Shown here: positions 1 to 4,943 of the stretch, piece after piece | Layout of the letters: each line of letters begins with the position of its first letter | How positions within the stretch are numbered: position 1 is the stretch's first letter | Origin: Rickettsiales bacterium | Lineage (GTDB): Bacteria > Pseudomonadota > Alphaproteobacteria > Rickettsiales > UBA1997 | Direction of reading: 5' to 3' | Assembly (NCBI GenBank): GCA_947455845.1 | Contig: CANGQE010000093.1 | Span: 1-5,652, forward strand | DNA: 5,652 bases | Made by a program: the position numbers and the translations under genes | Notes under the pieces: model-generated | Told to the model about the DNA's origin: nothing | The model's database searches: none | Seen by the model: the letters and a program-made list of their open reading frames with translations, nothing else

Positions 1-101
1 CTGATAATTGGGTTTTTCGGATCGAAATTAAAATTGTGGTTAGCAGAACAATATTCGTTAATCGCGGCAAAGATATTTTGTTTAAGTTTTTCGTTAGTCA
101 T
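1..101 (-). CDS. N-terminus of probable RfbH-like NDP-hexose dehydratase (partial, runs off left edge)
   Basis: Only the first 33 codons are visible, starting at an ATG whose A is base 101 and running off the window at base 1. The peptide begins MTNEKLKQNIFAAINEY and reaches FDPKNPII. A short amphipathic helix followed by a F-x-P-x-x-x-x-I segment resembles the start of RfbH/DdhC-type CDP-4-keto-6-deoxyglucose 3-dehydratases, PLP enzymes of the DegT/DnrJ/EryC1/StrS fold that act in O-antigen sugar synthesis. In those proteins this segment comes just before a SGKV-type motif, which would lie outside the window. The frame is open upstream only as far as a stop at 153-155, with no other start codon, so this ATG is secure. 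No Shine-Dalgarno is visible. That a gene starts here is fairly likely; the family name is a tentative reading of 33 residues. Confidence 0.5.
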   Translation of the reverse strand, partial: MTNEKLKQNIFAAINEYCSANHNFNFDPKNPII

Positions 102-173
102 AAATTTTGTGAAAAATTGGGAAGAGTAATTGGGAGTTTCGTTGCCTTTTGTTTAACGTGGCGTAGCGCGTTC

Positions 174-202
174 ATAAACTTAGGTTTTGGTGATATTGTC
201 AA
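174..202 (-). promoter_or_regulatory. Candidate promoter for the left-edge gene
   Basis: On the minus strand a perfect TTGACA lies at 202-197. After 18 bases a poor -10 match, TTTATG, lies at 178-173. It sits in the 118-bp gap between the DUF5334-like gene and the left-edge gene and would give a leader of roughly 65 nt. The -35 is consensus but the -10 is weak, so readthrough from the upstream gene is an equal alternative. Confidence 0.2.
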
Positions 203-219
203 GAATAATTTGAGGGATG

Positions 220-513
220 TTATTCCTCCCGCATTGTCAAAGTCCGCTCTTTTTTCGTATCCAAATCTAAAACCTGAACTCTCGTTCCACCTGCAATTGC
301 ATCAACAAAAAGTACGCGGGCAGTGTGGTAATTGTCGGATTTAGATTCGTAAAATTGAATCATTGATCCTTCGCGAACCAGATTACCGGAACCGATTTCG
401 ACATCAGTTTTGTTGTCGTAATCATAGCCATCCCAAGTTGCGGATTGGGCTTGGGCACTTACGGCGTGCAAAAAAATTGCGCCGGTAAGTAAAATAATTT
501 TGATGTTGGGCAT
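220..513 (-). CDS. Small exported protein, DUF5334-like
   Basis: A 97-residue protein beginning MPNIKIILLTGAIFLHAVSA. Residues 1-23 form a typical Sec signal peptide (one early lysine, a hydrophobic core, then A-Q-A-Q before SATWDG), so it should be exported to the periplasm or beyond. The mature part contains WDGYDYDNKTDVEIGSGNLV, then a stretch around FYESKSDNYHTARV, and ends in a charged MREE tail. The WDGYDY...VEI..GNLVR pattern matches what I remember of DUF5334, a family of about 100-residue exported proteins of unknown function seen in Rickettsiales. The frame is open for 23 codons further upstream, but that extension is basic and would bury the signal peptide, so the ATG at 513-511 is preferred. 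There is no clear Shine-Dalgarno. The last codons and the stop can form a weak hairpin but no strong terminator. The function is unknown. Confidence 0.75.
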   Translation of the reverse strand: MPNIKIILLTGAIFLHAVSAQAQSATWDGYDYDNKTDVEIGSGNLVREGSMIQFYESKSDNYHTARVLFVDAIAGGTRVQVLDLDTKKERTLTMREE

Positions 514-561
514 TTTCGTGGTTGACTTTTGTGGTTGATGTTTGTTTATTTCGCGCCTTCT

Positions 562-604
562 TTTTAGAAAACGACTTCCCAAGTCTTAAATTCCCTTTCT
601 AAAA
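562..604. repeat. Nested inverted repeat upstream of tRNA-Pro
   Basis: Outer arms TTTTAGAAA (562-570) and TTTCTAAAA (596-604) are a perfect 9-bp inverted repeat. Inside them is a second perfect 5-bp palindrome, GACTT-CCC-AAGTC (573-585). The element lies between the divergent DUF5334-like gene and the tRNA. It overlaps a weak tRNA promoter candidate (TTCCCA at 576-581, 16-bp spacer, TCTAAA at 598-603). It could be an operator, a transcribed hairpin or chance in AT-rich DNA. Confidence 0.35.
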
Positions 605-625
605 GTTTCCACACAAAAATGTTTT

Positions 626-703
626 CGGGGCGTAGCGCAGTCTGGCTAGCGCATCTGCTTTGGGAGCAGAGGGTCGGGAGTTCAAATCTCTCCGCCCCGA
701 CCA
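626..703 (+). tRNA. tRNA-Pro (anticodon UGG), CCA encoded
   Basis: The complete cloverleaf can be drawn. The acceptor stem CGGGGCG (626-632) pairs perfectly with CGCCCCG (693-699), followed by discriminator A700 and an encoded CCA (701-703). The D stem is GCGC/GCGC (635-638 with 649-652). The anticodon stem is TCTGC/GCAGA (654-658 with 666-670) with loop TTTGGGA; bases 661-663 give anticodon TGG, and G follows at position 37 as is usual for proline tRNAs. The T arm is GGGAG-TTCAAAT-CTCTC (676-692) with one G-U pair. UGG is the wobble-capable proline anticodon that a reduced genome may use for all CCN codons. A run of five T starts two bases after the CCA and could help end transcription. The gene is flanked on both sides by inverted repeats. 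Confidence 0.97.
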
Positions 704-830
704 CTTTTTCGTCGTCTTTTGAGCGTTGACTGGGTTTGGAAAATAGCTTTCGTCGGTTACCTATTGTTATACGCGCCCTCCTCAATCTATTTTCCAAACC
801 CAGCCATCACTCAAAATACTTAGAAAAAGT
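703..830. repeat. 128-nt imperfect palindrome abutting the tRNA 3' end
   Basis: A perfect 17-bp inverted repeat pairs 730-746 with 787-803 (core TGGGTTTGGAAAATAG). The pairing continues outward through 717-729 against 804-816, for 27 of 30 pairs in total. After a 6-nt mismatched stretch on each side it resumes as a perfect 8-bp pair, ACTTTTTC (703-710) with GAAAAAGT (823-830). The central loop is 747-786. The left end coincides with the last base of the tRNA. It has no coding capacity that I trust. It could be a palindromic insertion element, a processing or termination hairpin for the tRNA transcript, or a decayed mobile element. Confidence 0.6.
776..797 (+). repeat. 22-bp direct repeat, copy 1 (copy 2 at 927-948)
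   Basis: Bases 776-797 and 927-948 are identical over 22 bp (CCCTCCTCAATC then TATTTTCCAA). Copy 1 lies across the loop and right arm of the first palindrome; copy 2 stands alone, without the matching left arm. This indicates a partial duplication of the palindrome. Confidence 0.7.
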
Positions 831-851
831 CACGCGCAACTCACTCTCCAG

Positions 852-885
852 CTGTCATCCTGAACTTGTTTCAGGATCTATTCAC
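852..885 (+). repeat. Dispersed 34-bp palindromic unit, single copy
   Basis: One copy of the unit that begins CTGTCATCC and ends CTATTCAC. Its core is a hairpin: ATCCTGAA, loop CTTGT, TTCAGGAT. It is identical over 34 bp to 2927-2960 and 4998-5031. Unlike the other occurrences it has no inverted partner next to it. Confidence 0.85.
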
Positions 886-929
886 AACCTCTGATTTTGA
901 TTTGCTTCACTCGGAGTTCTAATTCTCCC
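872..929 (+). repeat. Direct repeat of about 55 bp, copy 1 (copy 2 at 1069-1123)
   Basis: Both copies start CAGGATCTATT, diverge slightly through a short stretch, then share 29 identical bases (901-929 and 1095-1123) beginning TTTGCTTCACTCGG. Copy 1 is 58 bp and copy 2 is 55 bp. They flank a 139-bp segment that holds the second large palindrome. Copy 2 overlaps the last codons and stop of the kef gene. Confidence 0.75.
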
Positions 930-966
930 TCCTCAATCTATTTTCCAATTTAAAATATCAGAAACT

Positions 967-1063
967 CGCTGGTCGAGCGGAGTCGAGACCTAACCAAATT
1001 TACGCTCAATGCTTTAAGCGTCGTAGCTAACCTTAGACAGGTCTCGACTCCGCTCGACCAGCG
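967..1063. repeat. 97-nt palindrome with 25-bp perfect arms
   Basis: Arms 967-991 and 1039-1063 are perfectly complementary over 25 bp (core GGTCGAGCGGAGTCGAGACC and its reverse complement). The loop is 47 nt and contains a smaller stem (ACGCT near 1002 with AGCGT near 1017). The arms look more GC-rich than the surrounding DNA. Motifs of the type GAGCGGAGTCGA occur, from memory, as dispersed repeats in several bacterial groups. It lies just downstream of the kef stop codon on the kef transcript and could act as a 3' hairpin, but no T-tract follows on either strand, so it is not a classic intrinsic terminator. Confidence 0.8.
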
Positions 1064-1112
1064 GATTGCAGGATCTATTTATCATCTGTTTTAATTTGCT
1101 TCACTCGGAGTT

Positions 1113-2834
1113 CTAATTCTCCCCACTCTCATCATGTAAAATCACATCTTTAATTATTTCCAAATGAATCTCACGAAAGGCCGCTAAGGCATCGTTGATT
1201 TCAGAGCTGCTAATTCCAACTGATGAAAGGGCGGCGTTGCTTAGTTGGAGGCCGGTTTCGAGATTTTTGGAAACTACAAAACTAGCACCAACTTTTCTGA
1301 AACGATCAGCGTTGTTAATGGTTTCGGATTTGGTAATTACCGCAATATTAGGAAAATTTTCGTGAATGAAGCGGGTGATTTTCATGCAGGCAATTTCATC
1401 ATCCATCGCCACAATCACTGACTCAGCGCGTTCAATTCCGATGTAGCGTAAAATATCGGCATTCATGGCGTCGCCGTAGTAAATATTGTAGCCGTTATTT
1501 TTTTCTAAACGCACGCTGCGATGATTGTTGTCGAGCACAATGTAATTGATGCCACGCTTACGTAAAATGTAGGAAACGATGCGGCCGACTTTGGAAAATC
1601 CGACGATGATAACATGTTTAGAAATGTCGCCGATTTCTCTTTTTAATTTATTGTCGTGCAAAACTTCTTTGGTGTAGAGGTAGCTTTTTAATTTGCGTCC
1701 GAAGGCTGCAAGTAAAGGGGTGAGGGCCATTGTGAAAGTTACCACAGTCATCAAAAACTGGGACAAATCAACATCCATGAATTTTTGCTGAACTGCCATT
1801 AAGAATACTACGAAAGCAAATTCACCGCCTTGCGACAGAAGCAATCCGGTGTGAATTGCTGGTGCTAAAGGGAAACGGAAGATACGGCACAAAGCCAATA
1901 TTACCGTGGTTTTAACGAGGATTAAACCGAGGGAAACCATCACGATGTAAGGCAAACTTTTAATCAATAAATCAAAGTCAAAAGACATGCCGATGGTCAT
2001 AAAAAACAATCCTAGAAGTAGAGATTTTAGCGATAAAATTTCTTCTTCAACACGATATTTATATTCTGTTTCTGCCACCATCAAACCGGCGATAAAAGCA
2101 CCAAGGGCAAAGGACAGGCCCATGTAATTGCTTAAAAAAGCTGCGCCCAAAACAATGATTAAAGTTAAGCTTAAAAATAATACGTCACTTTTAGTTTCGG
2201 CAATTAAGCGGTAGACAGGACGCATTAAAACACGTCCGATTACTACAATTATTGCCATTGCCACAACGGCGTCAATTAAGGCACCGCCTAAGGCGTGACC
2301 GATATTTAAATCACTTTTAGTTAGTAGCGGCAACAAAACTAAAATCGGAATCACTGCCAAATCTTGCATTAAAAGAATTGAGAAAGATAAGCGTCCGACC
2401 CGAGTGGATTGCTCGCCATGTTCGGCAATTACCTGCATTACAATAGCGGTTGAAGACAAGGCTAGAGCGCTGCCAATTACAATTGAGGTTTCGAGATTAA
2501 AGTGAAAAAGTTTAGAGCAGAGGAAGGAAATTGTGCCGGCGGTTAGAACTACTTGTAAGCCACCAAAGCCTAAAACATATTTTTTCATGGCGAGCAAGCG
2601 ACTGAAAGTAAGCTCTAAACCAATGGCAAAAAGTAGAAATACAATTCCGAGTTCGGCGATTGATTTAGTAGTTTCGGTGCTGGTTAGAACGCCGAATCCA
2701 AATGGTCCGATAGCGGCGCCGGAAACTAGGTATCCTAAGGCTGGGCTTAGTCCTAATTGTTTGAAAATAATTACAATTGCAACGGAAGCGAAAAGTAAGA
2801 TGAGGATGTCGCGTAGGTAGCTGATATCATGCAT
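1113..2834 (-). CDS. Kef-type monovalent cation:proton antiporter with C-terminal NAD-binding domain
   Basis: A 573-residue CPA2-family inner-membrane protein. Residues 1 to about 385 form a hydrophobic Na+/H+-exchanger domain of roughly 12-13 segments; residues about 405-525 form a TrkA-N/RCK Rossmann domain. Family marks include ALALSSTAIVMQ (124-134), MQDLAVIP (156-163) with the family's conserved membrane aspartate D158, and QGGEFAFV (335-342), typical of KefB/KefC/YbaL-type proteins. In the Rossmann domain the glycine motif reads GFSKVG (412-417), with serine at the usual second glycine. An acid ends the second strand (YIVLD, D435), and GDAMNADIL (454-462) is typical of the fold. Such proteins exchange K+ or Na+ for H+ and are gated by nucleotide or glutathione ligands. 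No KefF/KefG-like partner is visible. The start is the ATG at 2834-2832, without a Shine-Dalgarno. The last residues, GEN, and the TAG stop lie in a repeat copy. The gene is divergent from dcd. Family certain; kefB versus kefC versus ybaL not resolved. Confidence 0.93.
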   Translation of the reverse strand: MHDISYLRDILILLFASVAIVIIFKQLGLSPALGYLVSGAAIGPFGFGVLTSTETTKSIAELGIVFLLFAIGLELTFSRLLAMKKYVLGFGGLQVVLTAGTISFLCSKLFHFNLETSIVIGSALALSSTAIVMQVIAEHGEQSTRVGRLSFSILLMQDLAVIPILVLLPLLTKSDLNIGHALGGALIDAVVAMAIIVVIGRVLMRPVYRLIAETKSDVLFLSLTLIIVLGAAFLSNYMGLSFALGAFIAGLMVAETEYKYRVEEEILSLKSLLLGLFFMTIGMSFDFDLLIKSLPYIVMVSLGLILVKTTVILALCRIFRFPLAPAIHTGLLLSQGGEFAFVVFLMAVQQKFMDVDLSQFLMTVVTFTMALTPLLAAFGRKLKSYLYTKEVLHDNKLKREIGDISKHVIIVGFSKVGRIVSYILRKRGINYIVLDNNHRSVRLEKNNGYNIYYGDAMNADILRYIGIERAESVIVAMDDEIACMKITRFIHENFPNIAVITKSETINNADRFRKVGASFVVSKNLETGLQLSNAALSSVGISSSEINDALAAFREIHLEIIKDVILHDESGEN

Positions 2835-2873
2835 TTTTGTTGGGGTTTATTGATTTGGGGGTTGGGAGTGTGG

Positions 2874-2958
2874 GAATAGATCCTGAAACAAGTTCAGGAT
2901 GACAGTGAGGGGAGATGGTAAAGACACTGTCATCCTGAACTTGTTTCAGGATCTATTC
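2874..2958. repeat. Inverted pair of the dispersed 34-bp unit (kef/dcd interval)
   Basis: Arms 2874-2907 and 2925-2958 are perfectly complementary over 34 bp with a 17-nt loop. Each arm is a copy of the dispersed unit and is itself a small hairpin. The pair lies 40 bp upstream of the kef start and about 136 bp upstream of dcd, between two divergent genes, so no gene's transcript is expected to end here. Confidence 0.9.
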
Positions 2959-3004
2959 ACAAACAACCAAACCTAATATTTTGACAAACTAAGTAAATCA
3001 TAAA

Positions 3005-3032
3005 TTGTCTTTTGAGATTTGTTTTTTATAAA
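3005..3032 (+). promoter_or_regulatory. Candidate sigma-70 promoter for dcd
   Basis: TTGTCT at 3005-3010 (4 of 6), a 16-bp spacer, and TATAAA at 3027-3032 (5 of 6). Transcription would start near 3039-3040, giving a leader of about 55 nt before the dcd ATG. A perfect TTGACA at 2981-2986 is nearby, but its best -10 (TAAATT, 3001-3006) is only 14 bp away. The same promoter may serve the downstream dioxygenase-like gene and possibly rbfA. Confidence 0.35.
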
Positions 3033-3094
3033 AACCACTCCTCTTACAGGCAAGTGTTCTCTTTCCTAACCTTTAAAATTCTCTTCGATTAAAA

Positions 3095-3664
3095 ATGTCA
3101 ATTCTTTGCGATAAATCAATTGCTGAACTCGTCAAAAAACAACAGATGATAGAGCCTTTTGCTGCAAAGCAAGTTAAGTTAGACGAACAAGGCAATAAAA
3201 TTATCTCCTACGGCAATTCTTCTTACGGTTACGATGCTCGCGTTTCCAGCGAATTTAAAATTTTTACCAACATCGATTCCGCAATTGTTGATCCTAAAAA
3301 TTTCTCCGAAAATAGTTTTGTCAATCGCACCACTGACGTTTGTATAATTCCACCAAACAGCTTTGCTCTAGCGCGCACAGTAGAATATTTCCGTATTCCG
3401 AAAGATGTTTTAGTAATTTGCGTTGGCAAATCAACTTACGCCAGATGTGGAATTATTGTAAATGTTACCCCTTTGGAACCGGGTTGGGAAGGGCATGTAA
3501 CCTTAGAATTTTCTAATACCACACCACTTCCGGCAAAAATTTACGCCTTTGAAGGTGCTTGCCAATTTCTATTTTTTAAAGGCGACCAACCTTGCGAAAC
3601 CTCTTACGACATGCGTAGTGGCAAATATATGAAACAAACCGGAGTCACTCTTCCCAAAGTATGA
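3095..3664 (+). CDS. dcd: dCTP deaminase
   Basis: A 189-residue full-length cytosolic dCTP deaminase (EC 3.5.4.13) that converts dCTP to dUTP and ammonia, supplying dUTP for dUTPase and then dTMP synthesis. Recognisable blocks are SYGNSSYGYDARVSSEFKIF (38-57), IIPPNSFALART (84-95), VICVGKSTYARCGIIVNVTP (107-126), and GWEGHVTLEFSNTTPLPAKI (130-149). E138 in HVTLEF corresponds to the catalytic glutamate. The C-terminal GKYMKQTGVTLP is the usual ending. The wording of these blocks is very like rickettsial Dcd as I recall it. Length and termini fit the family, so the ATG at 3095 is secure although only A/T-rich sequence without a Shine-Dalgarno precedes it. Its TGA stop overlaps the ATG of the next gene by 4 bp (ATGA), which suggests coupled translation. 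I take it to be the monofunctional enzyme. Confidence 0.96.
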   Translation: MSILCDKSIAELVKKQQMIEPFAAKQVKLDEQGNKIISYGNSSYGYDARVSSEFKIFTNIDSAIVDPKNFSENSFVNRTTDVCIIPPNSFALARTVEYFRIPKDVLVICVGKSTYARCGIIVNVTPLEPGWEGHVTLEFSNTTPLPAKIYAFEGACQFLFFKGDQPCETSYDMRSGKYMKQTGVTLPKV

Positions 3665-4398
3665 TCAAAATAATCTTCACAGTTTTTTTGCTATTTTGTT
3701 ACAGCAGCGCCTTTGCTGATGAAGACCTTCCCCCTACTTTTCCACGCGAATTTAAAGAGTTTAAAGATGTTACCGGCAAGCCCGTAAATCAATTCCAAAA
3801 AGAAACCCCATCTGTTTTTGAACCAAGAAAACCAACCCCATCGCGCTTTTTCACTGCTGATTTATCAATGCCCGATACTTTTGCCACTACCAATAATTTG
3901 GCAAAAAAAGTCGGCTCATTCTACCGCGCTTACGGCGAAATAATTTTTATCCAAGGAACAGTAATCGATTCTTTCGGAGTACCAATTGACGGCGTGGTAA
4001 TCGAAATTTGGCAAACTAACGCGGCAGGAAAATATCACACTTTACTCGAACCAAACAGCGAGTACATCGACAAATATTTCAGCATGTCCGGACGCACCAT
4101 TACCGACAATCTCGGCAATTACCACTTCATCACCATCATGCCCGGATCCAATCCGGGTAGAGCTCCGCACATTAACATGAACATTTACAACCCTAAATTC
4201 GGCAAACTCGAAACAGAAATGTATTTCGAAGGCCATCCTTACAACGAGAAAGACTACCAATATTTAGCCTATGAAGAAAGCGACCGTAAGTTAATTACTG
4301 CTTCGGTTCGTAGCTCAATAGTGTTAGATCCCAAGTCAATCAAACTCTGCACCTTCGACATTGTGTTGAAGGGGATTCAGCAGTATAAAAGGTTTTAG
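3661..4398 (+). CDS. Exported intradiol ring-cleavage dioxygenase-like protein with altered iron site
   Basis: A 245-residue protein. Residues 1-19 are a Sec signal peptide (MIKIIFTVFLLFCYSSAFA, cut before DED), so it should be periplasmic or exported. Residues about 95-240 match the beta-sandwich core of protocatechuate 3,4-dioxygenase beta-type proteins: GTVIDSFGVPIDGVVIEIWQ (99-118), TNAAGKYHT (119-127), TDNLGNYHFITIMPG (148-162), GRAPHI (166-171), MYFEGHP (187-193) and FDIVLKG (232-238). Active members hold Fe(III) with Tyr, Tyr, His, His in motifs like GKY and GWYPGRxPHIH. Here Y125 and H170 remain, but the second tyrosine is N164 (GSNPGR) and the second histidine is N172 (PHIN). The active-site arginine is kept (R167); a usual glutamine appears as E186 (TEMYFEG). 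It may therefore be inactive, bind another metal, or have another role. Proteins annotated as protocatechuate dioxygenase beta subunit occur, from memory, in Rickettsia. It overlaps dcd by 4 bp and has no Shine-Dalgarno of its own. Fold assignment is strong; activity is doubtful. Confidence 0.85.
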   Translation: MIKIIFTVFLLFCYSSAFADEDLPPTFPREFKEFKDVTGKPVNQFQKETPSVFEPRKPTPSRFFTADLSMPDTFATTNNLAKKVGSFYRAYGEIIFIQGTVIDSFGVPIDGVVIEIWQTNAAGKYHTLLEPNSEYIDKYFSMSGRTITDNLGNYHFITIMPGSNPGRAPHINMNIYNPKFGKLETEMYFEGHPYNEKDYQYLAYEESDRKLITASVRSSIVLDPKSIKLCTFDIVLKGIQQYKRF

Positions 4399-4407
4399 TG
4401 TTGGAAT

Positions 4408-4505
4408 AGATCCTGAAACAAGTTCAGGATGACAGAGAGGTTTGGAATGGTGGAGTTTAACACCAAAACCCCCTCCATCGTCATCCTGAACTTGTTTCAG
4501 GATCT
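4408..4505. repeat. Inverted pair of the dispersed unit (dioxygenase/rbfA interval)
   Basis: Arms 4408-4433 and 4480-4505 are perfectly complementary over 26 bp with a 46-nt loop, which contains a small TGGTG/CACCA stem. The left copy starts at 4404, only six bases after the dioxygenase-like stop codon. The right copy's tail (GATCTGTTGC) departs from the consensus GATCTATTCAC, so this pair is more worn than the others. It occupies most of the 136-bp gap before rbfA. Confidence 0.88.
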
Positions 4506-4534
4506 GTTGCATTCTCAATTTATTTTTAACCCCC

Positions 4535-4927
4535 ATGAAGTCTCAAAGACAGCTCCAAATCGGTGAAACCGTCAAACGTGTATTGTCAGAAATATTTCTG
4601 CGTGACGATATTTTAACAGTTCCGGGTAGTTACATTACGATTCTAGAAGCCAATGTCAGCCCTGATGCTAAGCATGCGCAGATCTTTATCGATATTTTCG
4701 GCAATGAACCGATGCACAAAAAAATTGTCGAAAAGTTAAATGAAGTCGCGCCACATTTTCGCTACCAACTAGCGAAAAAAGTAGCGCTTCGGGTTATTCC
4801 AGAAATTACTTTTATCTTGGATAAGACTCAGCAGAAGGCTTTGAGTTTGGAAGCTTTGTTGCAGGATGAGGGCTTGAGGTATGAGGATCCGAAGAAGGGT
4901 AAGGGTGGATTGAAAAAGAAGAAGTAA
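4535..4927 (+). CDS. rbfA: Ribosome-binding factor A
   Basis: A 130-residue protein, close to the usual RbfA length (about 120-135). It binds the 30S subunit, helps mature the 5' end of 16S rRNA and is important at low temperature. The type II KH fold is readable: an N-terminal helix (QLQIGETVKRVLSEIFLRD, 6-24), then the strand and loop YITILEANVSPDAKHAQIFI (33-52), which carries the family's V-SPD-K-A pattern, then FRYQLAKKVALRVIPEITFI (75-94), which matches the family's RxxLxxxxxLRxxPEIxF block. It ends in a lysine-rich tail (KKGKGGLKKKK), which is common for RNA-binding ends. The start is the ATG at 4535, preceded by CCCCC rather than a Shine-Dalgarno. In many bacteria rbfA follows infB; here the gene upstream is the dioxygenase-like gene. 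Inverted repeat pairs lie on both sides. Confidence 0.95.
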   Translation: MKSQRQLQIGETVKRVLSEIFLRDDILTVPGSYITILEANVSPDAKHAQIFIDIFGNEPMHKKIVEKLNEVAPHFRYQLAKKVALRVIPEITFILDKTQQKALSLEALLQDEGLRYEDPKKGKGGLKKKK

Positions 4928-4943
4928 GTTTGCTTTATTGCAA

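Larger units (their letters stand above)
704..1112. other. 409-bp gene-free repeat mosaic between tRNA-Pro and kef
   Basis: I find no credible gene here. In order the stretch holds the tRNA-abutting palindrome (to 830), a lone copy of the 34-bp dispersed unit (852-885), a 29-bp segment (901-929) repeated at 1095-1123, a 22-bp fragment (927-948) copied from the first palindrome (776-797), a second large palindrome (967-1063), and a trailing CAGGATCTATT remnant (1069-1079). It looks like a landing zone for repeats between a plus-strand tRNA and the convergent 3' end of the kef gene. Confidence 0.7.

Noticed and set aside
160..170. GGCGTAGCGC matching the 5' part of tRNA-Pro, considered as a tRNA fragment or att site
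   Set aside because: Only 10 bases match, with no extension on either side, so it is probably chance.
36..344. A 102-codon plus-strand open frame
   Set aside because: It runs antisense through the left-edge gene and the DUF5334-like gene, both of which have recognisable protein features; this frame has none.
514..582. N-terminal extension of the DUF5334-like protein
   Set aside because: The extra 23 residues are basic and would place the signal peptide internally, so the inner ATG at 513 is preferred.
676..703. Integration site at the tRNA 3' end
   Set aside because: No second copy of the tRNA 3' end and no integrase gene is visible in the window.
564..797. A 77-codon minus-strand open frame across the tRNA (peptide GAERFELPTLCSQSRCA)
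   Set aside because: It is the antisense translation of tRNA-Pro and its flanking palindrome, a familiar false protein in annotations. The structured tRNA explains the sequence fully.
2533..2820. A 95-codon plus-strand open frame inside kef
   Set aside because: It is antisense to the conserved membrane domain, with no family features or start context.
2981..3006. Promoter using the perfect TTGACA at 2981
   Set aside because: The best -10 is only 14 bp away; the 3005-3032 pair with a 16-bp spacer is better.
4336..4536. A 66-codon minus-strand open frame with ILKQVQDD and HPELVSGS
   Set aside because: These peptides are simply the dispersed palindrome read in frame, and the rest overlaps the dioxygenase-like gene antisense.
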